From assembly GCF_051903075.1 (NCBI RefSeq), contig NZ_CP182422.1, positions 5,828,001 to 5,892,000 of the forward strand: a DNA stretch of 64,000 bases, in the 5' to 3' direction. This document shows, in pieces, positions 25,654 through 33,709 of this stretch; position 1 is the stretch's first letter, and each line of letters begins with the position of its first letter. Position numbers and translations under genes: made by a program. Source of the stretch: Embleya sp051903075. GTDB lineage: Bacteria; Actinomycetota; Actinomycetes; Streptomycetales; Streptomycetaceae. The notes below the pieces were generated by a model, which searched no databases, was not told the origin of the DNA, and saw nothing but the letters and a program-made list of their open reading frames with translations.

Positions 25654-26346
25654 TCAGGGGCTCGGATCGGGTTTTGTCGTGGGCTTGTCGGTCGCGTCGG
25701 GGGTGGAGTCCGGTGCTGGGTCGGGGGGTTCGGGGGCCGCGGAGGGTGCGGGGCTGGTGTCGGGATCGGGATTGCGTTCGGCGGTGGGCTTGGGGTGGGG
25801 CTGCGGAGTGGGATCGGGGGTTGAGGGGGTGTTGGCGGCGGCTGCCGGTGCCGGTGGCGCCGCTGGTTCGGGCGTGGTGGTTTCGTCAGGTGCCGGCTCG
25901 GGCTTCGGGCTTTGCTTCGTGGTGGTGTCGGCTGTTGCGGCCTTGTTTGCCGGGGTGGTTTTGGTGGCGGGCTTCGGGGGTGTGGAACTCGGCTCTGGCT
26001 CGGGGGTGTTCGGGGGTGTGTCGGGTTCGGGTTTCTTTGGGGTGGGAGAACTTCCTTCTGGTTGTGCCGCGTTGGTGGATGCTTCGGTTGCCGTGGTTGC
26101 CGTGGTTGCCGTGGTTGCCGTGGTTGGTATTGGGGGTGCCTTGATGGGCTCCTCGTCGTACTCGTCCTCTACGTCTTCCGCGTCGTCCGCGAATCGGCGG
26201 CGGCCCGCGAGTGCCAACAGGGCGCCGGCTGCGACGAGGACCAGGCCCGCGACGAAGATGGTGGGCTCGTTCCCACTGGCGCCCGCCATGTCCGATGTGA
26301 TCGGCGCCATGTCTGCGAGGGTCCTCAACGGTGTGATCCGATCCAT
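25654..26346 (-). CDS. Single-pass membrane protein with long Pro/Thr/Glu tail
   Basis: A 230-residue protein of unknown function. One membrane segment (about residues 29-47, ending in GRRRF) anchors an acidic stretch (DDAEDVEDEYDEEP) and a 160-residue low-complexity Pro/Thr/Ala/Glu/Lys tail. A 9-bp GTTGCCGTG-type tandem repeat at ~26088-26126 encodes iterated Ala-Thr-Thr. The stop-transfer charge pattern suggests the tail is cytoplasmic, though a cell-wall spanning role is possible. ATG 26346 or ATG 26310 may be the true start. It is divergent from the WD40-like gene. Confidence 0.6.
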   Translation of the reverse strand: MDRITPLRTLADMAPITSDMAGASGNEPTIFVAGLVLVAAGALLALAGRRRFADDAEDVEDEYDEEPIKAPPIPTTATTATTATTATEASTNAAQPEGSSPTPKKPEPDTPPNTPEPEPSSTPPKPATKTTPANKAATADTTTKQSPKPEPAPDETTTPEPAAPPAPAAAANTPSTPDPTPQPHPKPTAERNPDPDTSPAPSAAPEPPDPAPDSTPDATDKPTTKPDPSP

Positions 26347-26486
26347 CGGTGAACAGGTCCGGTCGTCTTACTAGCAGACGCGGCGAACGCGGGGAAACCG
26401 GCTCCGGGACAGGAGTTTCCCGGGTGAGAGTTTTCCTGGACGAAACACGAGCGCGCGAGGATCGGCCCGCGAACAAGGGGGCCGCG

Positions 26487-27506
26487 ATGACCGTCATGGC
26501 GACACGTACGGGGCTTGGCTGGGAGCACGGGATCGACGACGTACCGTCCGACGTCGCGATCGCGGGAGGATTGTGCGTGGTCGCGGGGGTCGCCGGCGGG
26601 GTGCGTCTCCTCGACGCGGCGACCGGGCGATTCCTGGCCCGGATCGTGGTGCCGGGCGGGGTGTACCGGGCCGAATTCTCGCCGGACGGCTCCGTGGTCG
26701 CCCTCGCCGGGCCCACCGGGTACGCCCTGTGGCGGGTCACCGACGGCGCCCTGGTGTTGCGGACGCCGGGCCTGCCCGCCCGCTGCGCGTGGTCCGAGGA
26801 CGGCCGTTGCGCGGTGTCCTTCGGCGGCGTCGTACGGGTGTACGCGCCCGGCACCGGGACCGAGTCGTGGCGCGCCGTGGACGGGCGGGTGCGGGTGGAC
26901 GACGTGGTCTGGGTCGACGGGGGCGGGCTCGCGGTCGCGCTCGGCGGCGAGGTGCACATGTACGGACCGCGCGGACGCACGAACGTGTGGACCTGGCCGA
27001 TCCCGGTGCGGCTGTTGGCCGGCACGCCGGGCGGGGCCTGGTTGTGCGCGGCGGGCGACGTGCCGGGCGTGCAGGTGCGTGGGGCCGGCGGCACGCACGA
27101 GGACCTGGACTCGGTCGGCGACCTGCCCGCCGTCGGACTCGCCCTCGACGCGGGCGGCGGCCGGCTCGCGGTCGAGGACCGGGCCGGGCTGACCGTGTGG
27201 GATCTCGCCGCCCGAGGCGGCCGGGTACGCCCGCGCCCGCGTCGGCTGCCCGCGCAACCCCGGGCGTGCGCGCCGCGGTGGCGGCCGGCCGGCGGCGGTC
27301 TGTTGGCCACTTCGGGGGGTGACGGGATGCTCGTGGTGTGGGATGTACGGGCGGGGTCGGCGCGCAGGGCGGCCACTCCGCTCGCGCGCCGGCACGTCTC
27401 GGCGCCGGTGGCCGCGCTCGCGTGGCACGGGACGGACGCGCTGCTGTTCGCGGACCGCGCCGGGCGGGTCGGTGCCCGGTGGTTCCCGGAGTTGACCAAC
27501 CGTTGA
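26487..27506 (+). CDS. WD40/beta-propeller-like protein
   Basis: A 339-residue cytoplasmic protein with WD40-like beta-propeller repeats, recognisable from FSPDGSVVALAG...GYALWRV near residue 70 and the final GGDGMLVVWDVRAG near 290, with degenerate blades between. Such proteins act as protein-interaction platforms; no enzymatic domain is fused. ATG 26487 (AAGGGGG upstream) is chosen over ATG 26349, which would add a 46-residue charged leader. A stand-alone gene between a divergent membrane protein and an iron-regulated ABC gene. Confidence 0.75.
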   Translation: MTVMATRTGLGWEHGIDDVPSDVAIAGGLCVVAGVAGGVRLLDAATGRFLARIVVPGGVYRAEFSPDGSVVALAGPTGYALWRVTDGALVLRTPGLPARCAWSEDGRCAVSFGGVVRVYAPGTGTESWRAVDGRVRVDDVVWVDGGGLAVALGGEVHMYGPRGRTNVWTWPIPVRLLAGTPGGAWLCAAGDVPGVQVRGAGGTHEDLDSVGDLPAVGLALDAGGGRLAVEDRAGLTVWDLAARGGRVRPRPRRLPAQPRACAPRWRPAGGGLLATSGGDGMLVVWDVRAGSARRAATPLARRHVSAPVAALAWHGTDALLFADRAGRVGARWFPELTNR

Positions 27507-27537
27507 CCGGGGGCGCCGGTGCCGCGAGCGGGTTCGA

Positions 27538-27556
27538 TTAGGTTAGCCTCGCCTTA
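27538..27556 (+). promoter_or_regulatory. Iron box (DtxR/IdeR/DmdR type)
   Basis: TTAGGTTAGCCTCGCCTTA matches the actinobacterial iron-box consensus TTAGGTTAGGCTAACCTAA at most positions of the left half and centre. It lies 32 nt upstream of the ABC ATPase start, so iron-loaded DmdR/IdeR should repress that gene. Confidence 0.8.
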
Positions 27557-27587
27557 CATATGCTGTGTACGGCCGGGAGGTCCGCCC

Positions 27588-28397
27588 ATGGAACTGCTCG
27601 TGGAAGATCTGCATGCCGGATACCCGGGCCATCGTGCGGTGTCGGGCGTCGACCTGTCCGTCGCCGCGGGCACGGTGGTCGCGATCGTCGGGCCGAACGG
27701 TTGCGGGAAGTCGACGCTGCTGCGCTCGATCGCGCGCCTGCACCGGCCGGAGTCGGGTCGGGTCGCGGTCGGCGGCGCGGACATCTGGGGGCTGAAGCCG
27801 CGTCAAGCCGCGCACCGTGTGGGCCTGTTGCCGCAGAATCCGCAGGCGCCGGAGGCGGTCACGGTATCCGGCCTGGTGCGGTATGGGCGGCATCCGCACC
27901 AGGGTCTGTTCCGCCAGTGGTCGCGCGAGGACGAGCGGGTGTGCCGGGAGGCGTTGACCGCGACCGGCGTGCTGTCGTTGGCCGATCGGCGGCTCGATCG
28001 GCTCTCCGGCGGGCAGCGGCAGCGCTGTTGGGTCGCGATGGTGATCGCGCAGGAGGCGCCGGTGATGTTGCTCGACGAGCCGACGTCGGCGCTCGATCTC
28101 GGGCACGCGGTCGAGGTGTTGGGGCTGGTTCGGCGGGTCGCCGCGGGTGGGCGCACGGTGGTGATGGTGCTGCACGACCTGGCGTCGGCGGCGCGCTACG
28201 CGGACGTGCTGGTCGCGATGCGGGCGGGGCGGGTGATTGCGTCGGGGCCGCCTCGGGAGGTGGTGGACGCGGCGTTGGTGCGGGCGTTGTACGACGTGGA
28301 CGCGGACATCCTGCGGGCGCCGGGGGACGACACGCCCGTGGTGGTGCCGAGGCCGGACGGCGAGGCCGCCACGATCGCGCCTGTCGCCTCCGGCTGA
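27588..28397 (+). CDS. ABC transporter ATPase, ferric-siderophore type (FecE-like)
   Basis: A 269-residue ATP-binding subunit of an iron-siderophore (FecCDE/FhuC-type) importer. Walker A is GPNGCGKST (about residues 35-43), the signature is LSGGQRQR, Walker B is VMLLDEPTSALD, and the switch His is in LHDLA. It sits directly behind an iron box, so it is induced in iron starvation. No permease or binding-protein genes are adjacent, so it may serve as a shared ATPase for transporters encoded elsewhere. ATG 27588 has GGGAGG upstream. Confidence 0.93.
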   Translation: MELLVEDLHAGYPGHRAVSGVDLSVAAGTVVAIVGPNGCGKSTLLRSIARLHRPESGRVAVGGADIWGLKPRQAAHRVGLLPQNPQAPEAVTVSGLVRYGRHPHQGLFRQWSREDERVCREALTATGVLSLADRRLDRLSGGQRQRCWVAMVIAQEAPVMLLDEPTSALDLGHAVEVLGLVRRVAAGGRTVVMVLHDLASAARYADVLVAMRAGRVIASGPPREVVDAALVRALYDVDADILRAPGDDTPVVVPRPDGEAATIAPVASG

Positions 28398-28474
28398 GCC
28401 GCCGCCACCGGCCGAGCCCGGCCCCTGGCTGGTGCGCTTGGCCCCGGTCGCGGATGGGCCGAGTGCCCACAGGC

Positions 28475-29060
28475 CGCCCTCAAACGCCGGACGGGCTTAT
28501 CGGGGCCGCCCGGTCGTGGGTGGGGCGCGTGCCCGCTTGTTGTCCTCAAGCGCCGGACGGGCTGATGGGTCGGCCACATCCTTGGGTGCGCCCAGACCGG
28601 CTTGCCGTCCTCAAACGCCGGACGGGCTGATTGGGTCCGCCCTGGGCGTGGGTGGGGCGCGTGGCCGCTTGTCGTCCTCAAACGCCGGGCGGGCTGAAGT
28701 GCTTGGCCCCGATCGTTGGTGGGCCGGGTGCCGGCTTGCCGTCCTCAAGCGCCGGACGGGCTGATTTTGGTGGCGTTCGGGGATTCGGCTGCGGGGCGGG
28801 TTGACTCGGCCCATTTACGGATGAGGCCGAGCGCTTCAGCCCGTCCGGCGTTTGAGGACGGCGAGGCGAGGCCGGCTTACCTGTGGATGTGGCCGACCCG
28901 ATCAGCCCGTCCGGCGTTTGAGGACGGCCAGTGGGTACTCGGCTCGCCCCGCGACGCGGGCCGGGCACACCAGCCTGTCCGGCGTTTGAGGACGGTGAGG
29001 CGAGATGGGCTTACCCACCGCCGTGGCCGACCCCATCAGCCTGTCCGGCGTTTGAGGACG
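28475..29060. repeat. Mirrored array of nine ~66-bp repeats
   Basis: Five direct copies (starting near 28475, 28541, 28605, 28671, 28739) and then four inverted copies (near 28836, 28902, 28971, 29036) of a unit with the core CTCAAACGCCGGACGGGCTGA or its complement. Spacing is 64-69 bp within each half and 97 bp across the centre. Segments between cores also resemble each other (for example GGGCGCGTGCCCGCTTG), so the repeat unit is the whole ~66 bp. The core is a known type of abundant streptomycete intergenic repeat. The two halves could pair in a cruciform. Confidence 0.88.
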
Positions 29061-29183
29061 CCCTGTGGGCACTTGGCCCATTCGCGACTCGGGGCGAGCG
29101 CGCCGGCCCCGTTTTGGTGCGCGTTTCGCGACAGGTAGGTTGCCTGTTGAGATGTGACGATGTGTCAGCTGATGAGGTGGGCG

Positions 29184-29762
29184 ATGTTCGGCAGGAAGAA
29201 GAAGGCCCCGGTGGCGGCCGAGGGCCGGGATGTGGCGGCGTTGGTGCTTCGGGCCACGCTCGGCCCGATGTTGTTCGCGCACGGCTACAACAAGGTCGCC
29301 GGCCCCGGCGGCCTCGCGGGCACCACCGGCTGGTTCGAGTCGCTCGGTCTCCAGCCCGCCGAGGTGCACGCGCGCCTCGCGGCCGGGACCGAGATGGCGG
29401 CCGGCGTCGGCATCGTGCTCGGCGTGGCCAATCCGCTGCCGTCGGCGGCCACGGTGGGGCTGATGAGTGTCGCCGCCGCGACCGACCACAAGGGCAAGGG
29501 CTTTTTCGTGTTCAAGGGCGGCTGGGAGTACACCGCCGTGGTCGGCGGCGCCGCGGTCGCCTTGGCCGCGCTCGGCAACGGCAAGTACTCGGTCGACGCC
29601 CTGGTCGGTCGCCGGCGATCCGGCCTGCGTCCGGCGCTGTTCGCCGCCGGCGTCGGGGTGGCGAACGCCGCGCTGTTGCTGAAGCTCTGCTACAAGCCGG
29701 AGCCGAAGGCGACCGAGGCACCGGAGCCGGAGGCCAAGCCGGACGAGACGGTCGACGCGTAA
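29184..29762 (+). CDS. DoxX family membrane protein
   Basis: A 192-residue inner-membrane protein of the DoxX family with about four membrane segments. The family pattern MLFAHGYNKVAGP is near residue 35 and FFVFKGGWEY near 115. DoxX proteins in actinobacteria join membrane-linked oxidoreductase complexes involved in oxidative stress; direct role here is inferred only. ATG 29184 is chosen because GAGGTGG lies upstream; GTG 29154 and ATG 29160 would add about 8-10 residues. The tail is rich in Glu/Pro/Lys. A perfect hairpin follows. Confidence 0.85.
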   Translation: MFGRKKKAPVAAEGRDVAALVLRATLGPMLFAHGYNKVAGPGGLAGTTGWFESLGLQPAEVHARLAAGTEMAAGVGIVLGVANPLPSAATVGLMSVAAATDHKGKGFFVFKGGWEYTAVVGGAAVALAALGNGKYSVDALVGRRRSGLRPALFAAGVGVANAALLLKLCYKPEPKATEAPEPEAKPDETVDA

Positions 29763-29783
29763 CACTTCGGACCGCCTCGATCA

Positions 29784-29820
29784 CCTCGGCCCGCCCCGAA
29801 CCCCTCCGGGCGGGCCGAGG
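29784..29820 (+). terminator. 13-bp hairpin terminator after DoxX
   Basis: Arms CCTCGGCCCGCCC and GGGCGGGCCGAGG with an 11-nt loop, 21 nt beyond the DoxX stop codon and before the uracil-DNA glycosylase gene. Confidence 0.75.
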
Positions 29821-29897
29821 TGTCCGCGCGAGCGGCTACGTTGGGGTCCTCGTTGATCCATGGGCGTCTCGAACGCCTTCGTGTGGAGGTTCTTGCT

Positions 29898-30575
29898 GTG
29901 CAGACGTTGCCCGAGTCCTGGCAGCCCGTGCTCGCGGAGGAGCTGGCGAAGCCCTACTACGCCGAGCTGACCGCGTACGTGGACGCGGAACGCAAGGAAC
30001 ACCAGATCTTCCCGCCGGAGGACGAGGTGTTCGCGGCGCTGGAGGCGACGCCGTACCAGGACGTGCGGGTGCTGGTGGTCGGGCAGGACCCGTACCACGA
30101 CGACAACCAGGCGCACGGCATGTCCTTCTCGGTCCGGCCCGAGGTGCGCATCCCGCCGTCGCTGCGCAACATCTACAAGGAGATGAACGCCGACATCGGC
30201 CTGCCGATCCCCGACAACGGCTACCTGATGCCGTGGGCGCGGCAGGGTGTGCTGCTGCTCAACACGGTGCTCACCGTGCGGGCGCACGAGGCCGCCTCGC
30301 ACAAGGGCAAGGGCTGGGAGAAGTTCACCGACGCGGTGATCAAGGCGGTCAACGACCGGGACGAGCCGGTGGTGTTCGTGCTGTGGGGCGGGCACGCGAA
30401 GAAGAAGATCTCGCTGATCGACACCACCAAGCACGCGATAGTGCAGGGCGCGCACCCCTCGCCGCTGTCCGCGAAGCTCTTCCACGGCAGCAAGCCGTTC
30501 TCGCAGATCGATGCCGCGCTCGCGGCCATGGGGCACAAGCCGATCGACTGGACGATCCCGAACGTGAAGAAGTAG
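29898..30575 (+). CDS. ung: Uracil-DNA glycosylase (family 1)
   Basis: A 225-residue family 1 uracil-DNA glycosylase, which removes uracil from DNA to start base-excision repair. The water-activating loop GQDPYH occurs near residue 65 and the DNA-intercalating HPSPLS near 190, both intact. GTG 29898 is chosen over ATG 29820 because GGAGG lies 8 nt upstream and residues after it match the family start. It stands alone. Confidence 0.97.
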   Translation: MQTLPESWQPVLAEELAKPYYAELTAYVDAERKEHQIFPPEDEVFAALEATPYQDVRVLVVGQDPYHDDNQAHGMSFSVRPEVRIPPSLRNIYKEMNADIGLPIPDNGYLMPWARQGVLLLNTVLTVRAHEAASHKGKGWEKFTDAVIKAVNDRDEPVVFVLWGGHAKKKISLIDTTKHAIVQGAHPSPLSAKLFHGSKPFSQIDAALAAMGHKPIDWTIPNVKK

Positions 30576-30760
30576 CTGAAGCGGGGGCGCAAGAAAAGCG
30601 ACATCCGGCGTTCCGGTTCGGTATCGGCTCGGCCGCTATCGGACCGGAAACGGACGCCATTCGGGAATGGCCGGAAATCTCCTTGCATCGGTGCGGAATA
30701 CGTGCCGCGTGCCCTTACGGTGTGGGGTTCCCCCATCCCGTGCCTCCCGAGGCGGCCCCC

Positions 30761-31423
30761 GTGTCCACATCCACAGTTCGGCCCGTCACTCCCACCTCCA
30801 CTCCCGCCCCCACCCTCGACCTGACTCCCGGCTATGTCGCGCACCGCGGCCTGCGTGAGGAGTTGGCCGCCCTGACCGAGGTGACCCGACACCTCGATCC
30901 GGTCGACATCCTGCGTGTGCGCGCGGTCGAGGAACATCTCGCGCTGGTGCTGCGCTTCCTGCGCGCGCACCATCGCGAGGAACACATCGTCCTGTACCCG
31001 TCGGTGCGCGCCGGTTCGCCCCGGGCCGCCCGTACCGTGACCGCCTTCCAGGTCGACCACTCGACCCTGGAGGAGGCGATGCGCCTGGTCGCCGACCGGA
31101 GCGTGCCGCTGCGGGATCGTTCACCCGCGATCGGGCGGCTGTGCGAACTGGTCGCCCGGCACAGCCTGGCCGAGGAGCACGAGCTGTTCCCGCTGATGCG
31201 GCGGCACGTGCGCGGCACACCCGACGGGCGCATGCCGACCCGGACCGTGCGGGTCTGGGGCCGCGACCTCCCGGCCTTCGTGGCCTTCCACCTGCACCAC
31301 GCCACCGGCGCCGAGCGGCGGCGGGTGCTGCGCTGGATCCCGCCGGGGACGGCGCTGCTGTGGCGGGCCGGCTGGCGGCGCTCCTACGAGCGGCGTCGGC
31401 GTGCCGCGTACGGCGGCTCCTGA
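30761..31423 (+). CDS. Hemerythrin HHE domain protein
   Basis: A 220-residue cytoplasmic protein with a hemerythrin-like helical bundle. Iron-binding His/Glu residues are seen in HRGLREE, RAHHREEHIVLYP, FQVDHSTLE and ARHSLAEEHELFPLM (order consistent with the HHE family). HHE proteins bind a di-iron centre and sense or buffer oxygen or nitric oxide. A separate C-terminal stretch (from ~165) has a second set of His (FHLHHATG) and a basic tail, so it may be a double unit. GTG 30761 is chosen; GTG 30740 is possible. Confidence 0.82.
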   Translation: MSTSTVRPVTPTSTPAPTLDLTPGYVAHRGLREELAALTEVTRHLDPVDILRVRAVEEHLALVLRFLRAHHREEHIVLYPSVRAGSPRAARTVTAFQVDHSTLEEAMRLVADRSVPLRDRSPAIGRLCELVARHSLAEEHELFPLMRRHVRGTPDGRMPTRTVRVWGRDLPAFVAFHLHHATGAERRRVLRWIPPGTALLWRAGWRRSYERRRRAAYGGS

Positions 31424-31450
31424 CGACCGGACGAGGCCGACGGGGCCCGG

Positions 31451-32425
31451 CTAGGTCCGGTCCCGAGCCGGGTCCGTCGTGTCGCTCGGCGCGGTCAGCT
31501 CGGCCAGGAGTTCGCGGACCCGCTCGATCTCCGGGCCGGTCGGCTGTACGTCGCCGAGCGCGCGGACCAACGCGTCCAGTGCGCGGGCCGGTTCGGGCTC
31601 GGCGAGCGTGGACAGGTCGTGGATCAGCCGCAGCAGCATGATCCGCGGCGCGGCGATCTGCTCGCGGGGCAACGGGCGTTCGAAGTAGTCCTCGGCCAGA
31701 TCCAGCCACAGGTTCCACAGGTCGGTCCGGGCGATCCGGGGCACCGCCATGATCGCGTCGGTCAGCGCCCGGGTGTGCCCGGCGGTGACGGTACGGCGGA
31801 TCACCGGCGCGGCGGGCAGGCGCGGCGCGGGCACCGGGCGGACGCCCGGCGCGGGCGCCGGGTCGGCCGAGTCCGCCGGGCCCGCCCGGTCCGCCGGCGC
31901 CGTCCCGTCCGACCCCGAGCCGTCCGCCCCCGCCCCGTCCCCCCGCGGCCCCGGGAACGGCGGCGGCTCCGTCGGCCGGGTCGGCCCGGTGATCGCCGCC
32001 ATCAGCTCCGTCTGCGCGTCCGCCTCGGACTTGCCGTACAACGTCCGGCGCAACAACGGCCGCAGCACGGACGGGATCTGCTCGCGCGGGACCTCGTGCA
32101 CCACCAGCGGGATCAGCCGCCGGCCGCTGCCGCGCAGCGCGTCGGACATCGCGGTCCACTCGACCGTGGTCCAGCGCTCCGGGACGAAGTAGGCCGGGGA
32201 GAACAGCGCGATCATGTGCCCGGCGTTGTCCAGCGCACGGCTGACCAGCGTGGTCAGGTTCTCGCCGGTCGCCCAGTCCCAGGCGTCGAGTTCGACGTCC
32301 AGACCGGCTCGGACCAGCTGCCCCGCGACCCACTTTGCCCAATCCGTGTCCGAGCCGGCGTGACTGATGAAGTAACGCACCGTCTCGCCCCCGTACTCCC
32401 CGTCATTCGCCATACGCATCAGCAT
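31451..32425 (-). CDS. TIR domain protein with C-terminal shared domain
   Basis: A ~324-residue protein, third gene of the minus-strand operon divergent from the Fxs cluster. The N-terminal TIR domain (YFISHAGSD, DAWDWATGEN, ALFSPAYF) has the candidate catalytic Glu in TTVEW, where many TIR NADases have it. A Pro/Gly/Ala-rich linker (about residues 150-215) leads to a ~95-residue C-terminal helical domain also present in the next gene upstream (DLWNLWLDLAEDYFE). The start is uncertain: ATG 32425, ATG 32413 or GTG 32380 (the last begins directly at the TIR fold). Likely a signalling or effector TIR protein. Confidence 0.82.
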   Translation of the reverse strand: MLMRMANDGEYGGETVRYFISHAGSDTDWAKWVAGQLVRAGLDVELDAWDWATGENLTTLVSRALDNAGHMIALFSPAYFVPERWTTVEWTAMSDALRGSGRRLIPLVVHEVPREQIPSVLRPLLRRTLYGKSEADAQTELMAAITGPTRPTEPPPFPGPRGDGAGADGSGSDGTAPADRAGPADSADPAPAPGVRPVPAPRLPAAPVIRRTVTAGHTRALTDAIMAVPRIARTDLWNLWLDLAEDYFERPLPREQIAAPRIMLLRLIHDLSTLAEPEPARALDALVRALGDVQPTGPEIERVRELLAELTAPSDTTDPARDRT

Positions 32426-32483
32426 GGCGCACCCGCCGGCCGGAATCGGCCCCGTCGCCGGATGTACCCCTCGTGTCGGCCGC

Positions 32484-33707
32484 TCACCCGGGCAGGTTGT
32501 CGATCGCCCGGCAGACCTCCTCCACGCCCTGGGTGTTGGGCAGCACATCGTGCAGCGCACGGCACAGGCACTGCAGCGAGTGGATCGGTTCCGGGCCGTT
32601 GACCAGGGTCCGCAACATGTGCAGCAGCATCGAGCGCGCGTCGGTCATGTGCCGGTGCAGCAACTGGTGTTCGAGGTAGTCCTCGGACAGATCCAGCCAG
32701 ATCGACCAGGTGTCCGGCGCGCGCAGCCCGCGCACCGCGAGGAACAGGTCGGCGAGGTAGACGATCTGGTTCTGCGGGATGGTCCGGGACAGCTTGGCCA
32801 TGTTGCCGAAGCGCAGCAGTTCGAGGGTGACCTCCGGGGACACCAGCCCCGTCGCGAACAGCTCCGCGATCCGGGCGATCGCGGCGGGTCGGTCGCCGAC
32901 GAACGCGGCGATCGCCTCGGCGGTGACCAGCTCCAGCTCGAAGCCCCGGTGTGCGTCGAGGAGCATCAGGACGGACGACTGCCGGTCCAGCGGCGGCAGA
33001 TCGACCGTGCTGCCCAGGTGCCGGGCCAGCGGATCGGTACTGGTGATCAGCACGTGGCCGGGCCCGGTCGGGATCATCTCGCCGATCAGACCGGGCCGAT
33101 CCACCTCGTCGAAGATCAGCAACCAGCCCTCGCGCGAGCGCAGTTCGTGCCCCGGGCCGACGGTCTGGCCGACCCGCCCGCCGAGGTTGCCCAGTTGTTC
33201 GAGCACGCGGTGCAGGAAGGCGACGCCGCTCTCGGTGGGGCGGGCGGCGCAGTCGAACCACCACACCACGTCGTACAGGTGCCGGTGCCGGTAGGCGTAT
33301 TCGCGGGCCAGGTGCGTGGTGCCCAGGCCGGGCAGGTCGTCCTGGGGACGCAGCACCACCCGATGTTCGACCTGCATCAGCGCGCGCAGGTCCGCGAGGG
33401 TGTTGTCGCGGCCGTAGAACCGCCCCCTGGTGCCCGGCACGTGCCACACCGGCGGATTGTCGGTGGGCGAGCGCGGCGGGGGCGGCGGCGCGGTCCTGGG
33501 CGGCGGCGGGGTGATCACCGGTGGCGGGGCGATCACGGGCGGCGGGCCGGGCGCGGGCGGCGGGGCGATCACGGGCGGAGGCGACGAGTTCGCGGGCGGC
33601 GGCACGTTCGCGGACCCGGGCGCAGGCCCAGGCAAGGGCGCAGGCGCGTTCGTGGGCGGCCGGTCCGGCCTGGGCGGGCGCGGCGGCGGGGATATCGGGT
33701 CCGACAC
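32484..33707 (-). CDS. Pro-rich NB-ARC-like protein with degenerate P-loop
   Basis: A 407-residue protein. The first ~95 residues are a Pro/Ala/Gly linker (runs of PPPP). A STAND/NB-ARC-like core follows, beginning GRDNTLADLRALM. At the P-loop position GLGTTHLA stands where the active form has GLGGVGKTQLA, so the Walker A lysine and one Gly are missing; the Walker B-like LLIFDEVD remains. The C-terminal ~95 residues (DTWSIWLDLSEDYLE) match the end of the TIR protein downstream. GTG 33707 starts 2 nt after the stop of the previous gene. Probably a nucleotide-independent adaptor; inference only. Confidence 0.78.
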   Translation of the reverse strand: MSDPISPPPRPPRPDRPPTNAPAPLPGPAPGSANVPPPANSSPPPVIAPPPAPGPPPVIAPPPVITPPPPRTAPPPPPRSPTDNPPVWHVPGTRGRFYGRDNTLADLRALMQVEHRVVLRPQDDLPGLGTTHLAREYAYRHRHLYDVVWWFDCAARPTESGVAFLHRVLEQLGNLGGRVGQTVGPGHELRSREGWLLIFDEVDRPGLIGEMIPTGPGHVLITSTDPLARHLGSTVDLPPLDRQSSVLMLLDAHRGFELELVTAEAIAAFVGDRPAAIARIAELFATGLVSPEVTLELLRFGNMAKLSRTIPQNQIVYLADLFLAVRGLRAPDTWSIWLDLSEDYLEHQLLHRHMTDARSMLLHMLRTLVNGPEPIHSLQCLCRALHDVLPNTQGVEEVCRAIDNLPG

Positions 33708-33709
33708 GC

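Noticed and set aside
28475..29060. CRISPR array
   Set aside because: Spacing is regular, but the intervening segments resemble each other, the repeats invert half way, and no cas genes are present.
28931..31423. Single 830-codon + strand gene through DoxX, ung and the hemerythrin gene
   Set aside because: Only its last 220 codons match a family; the rest is out of frame with DoxX and ung.
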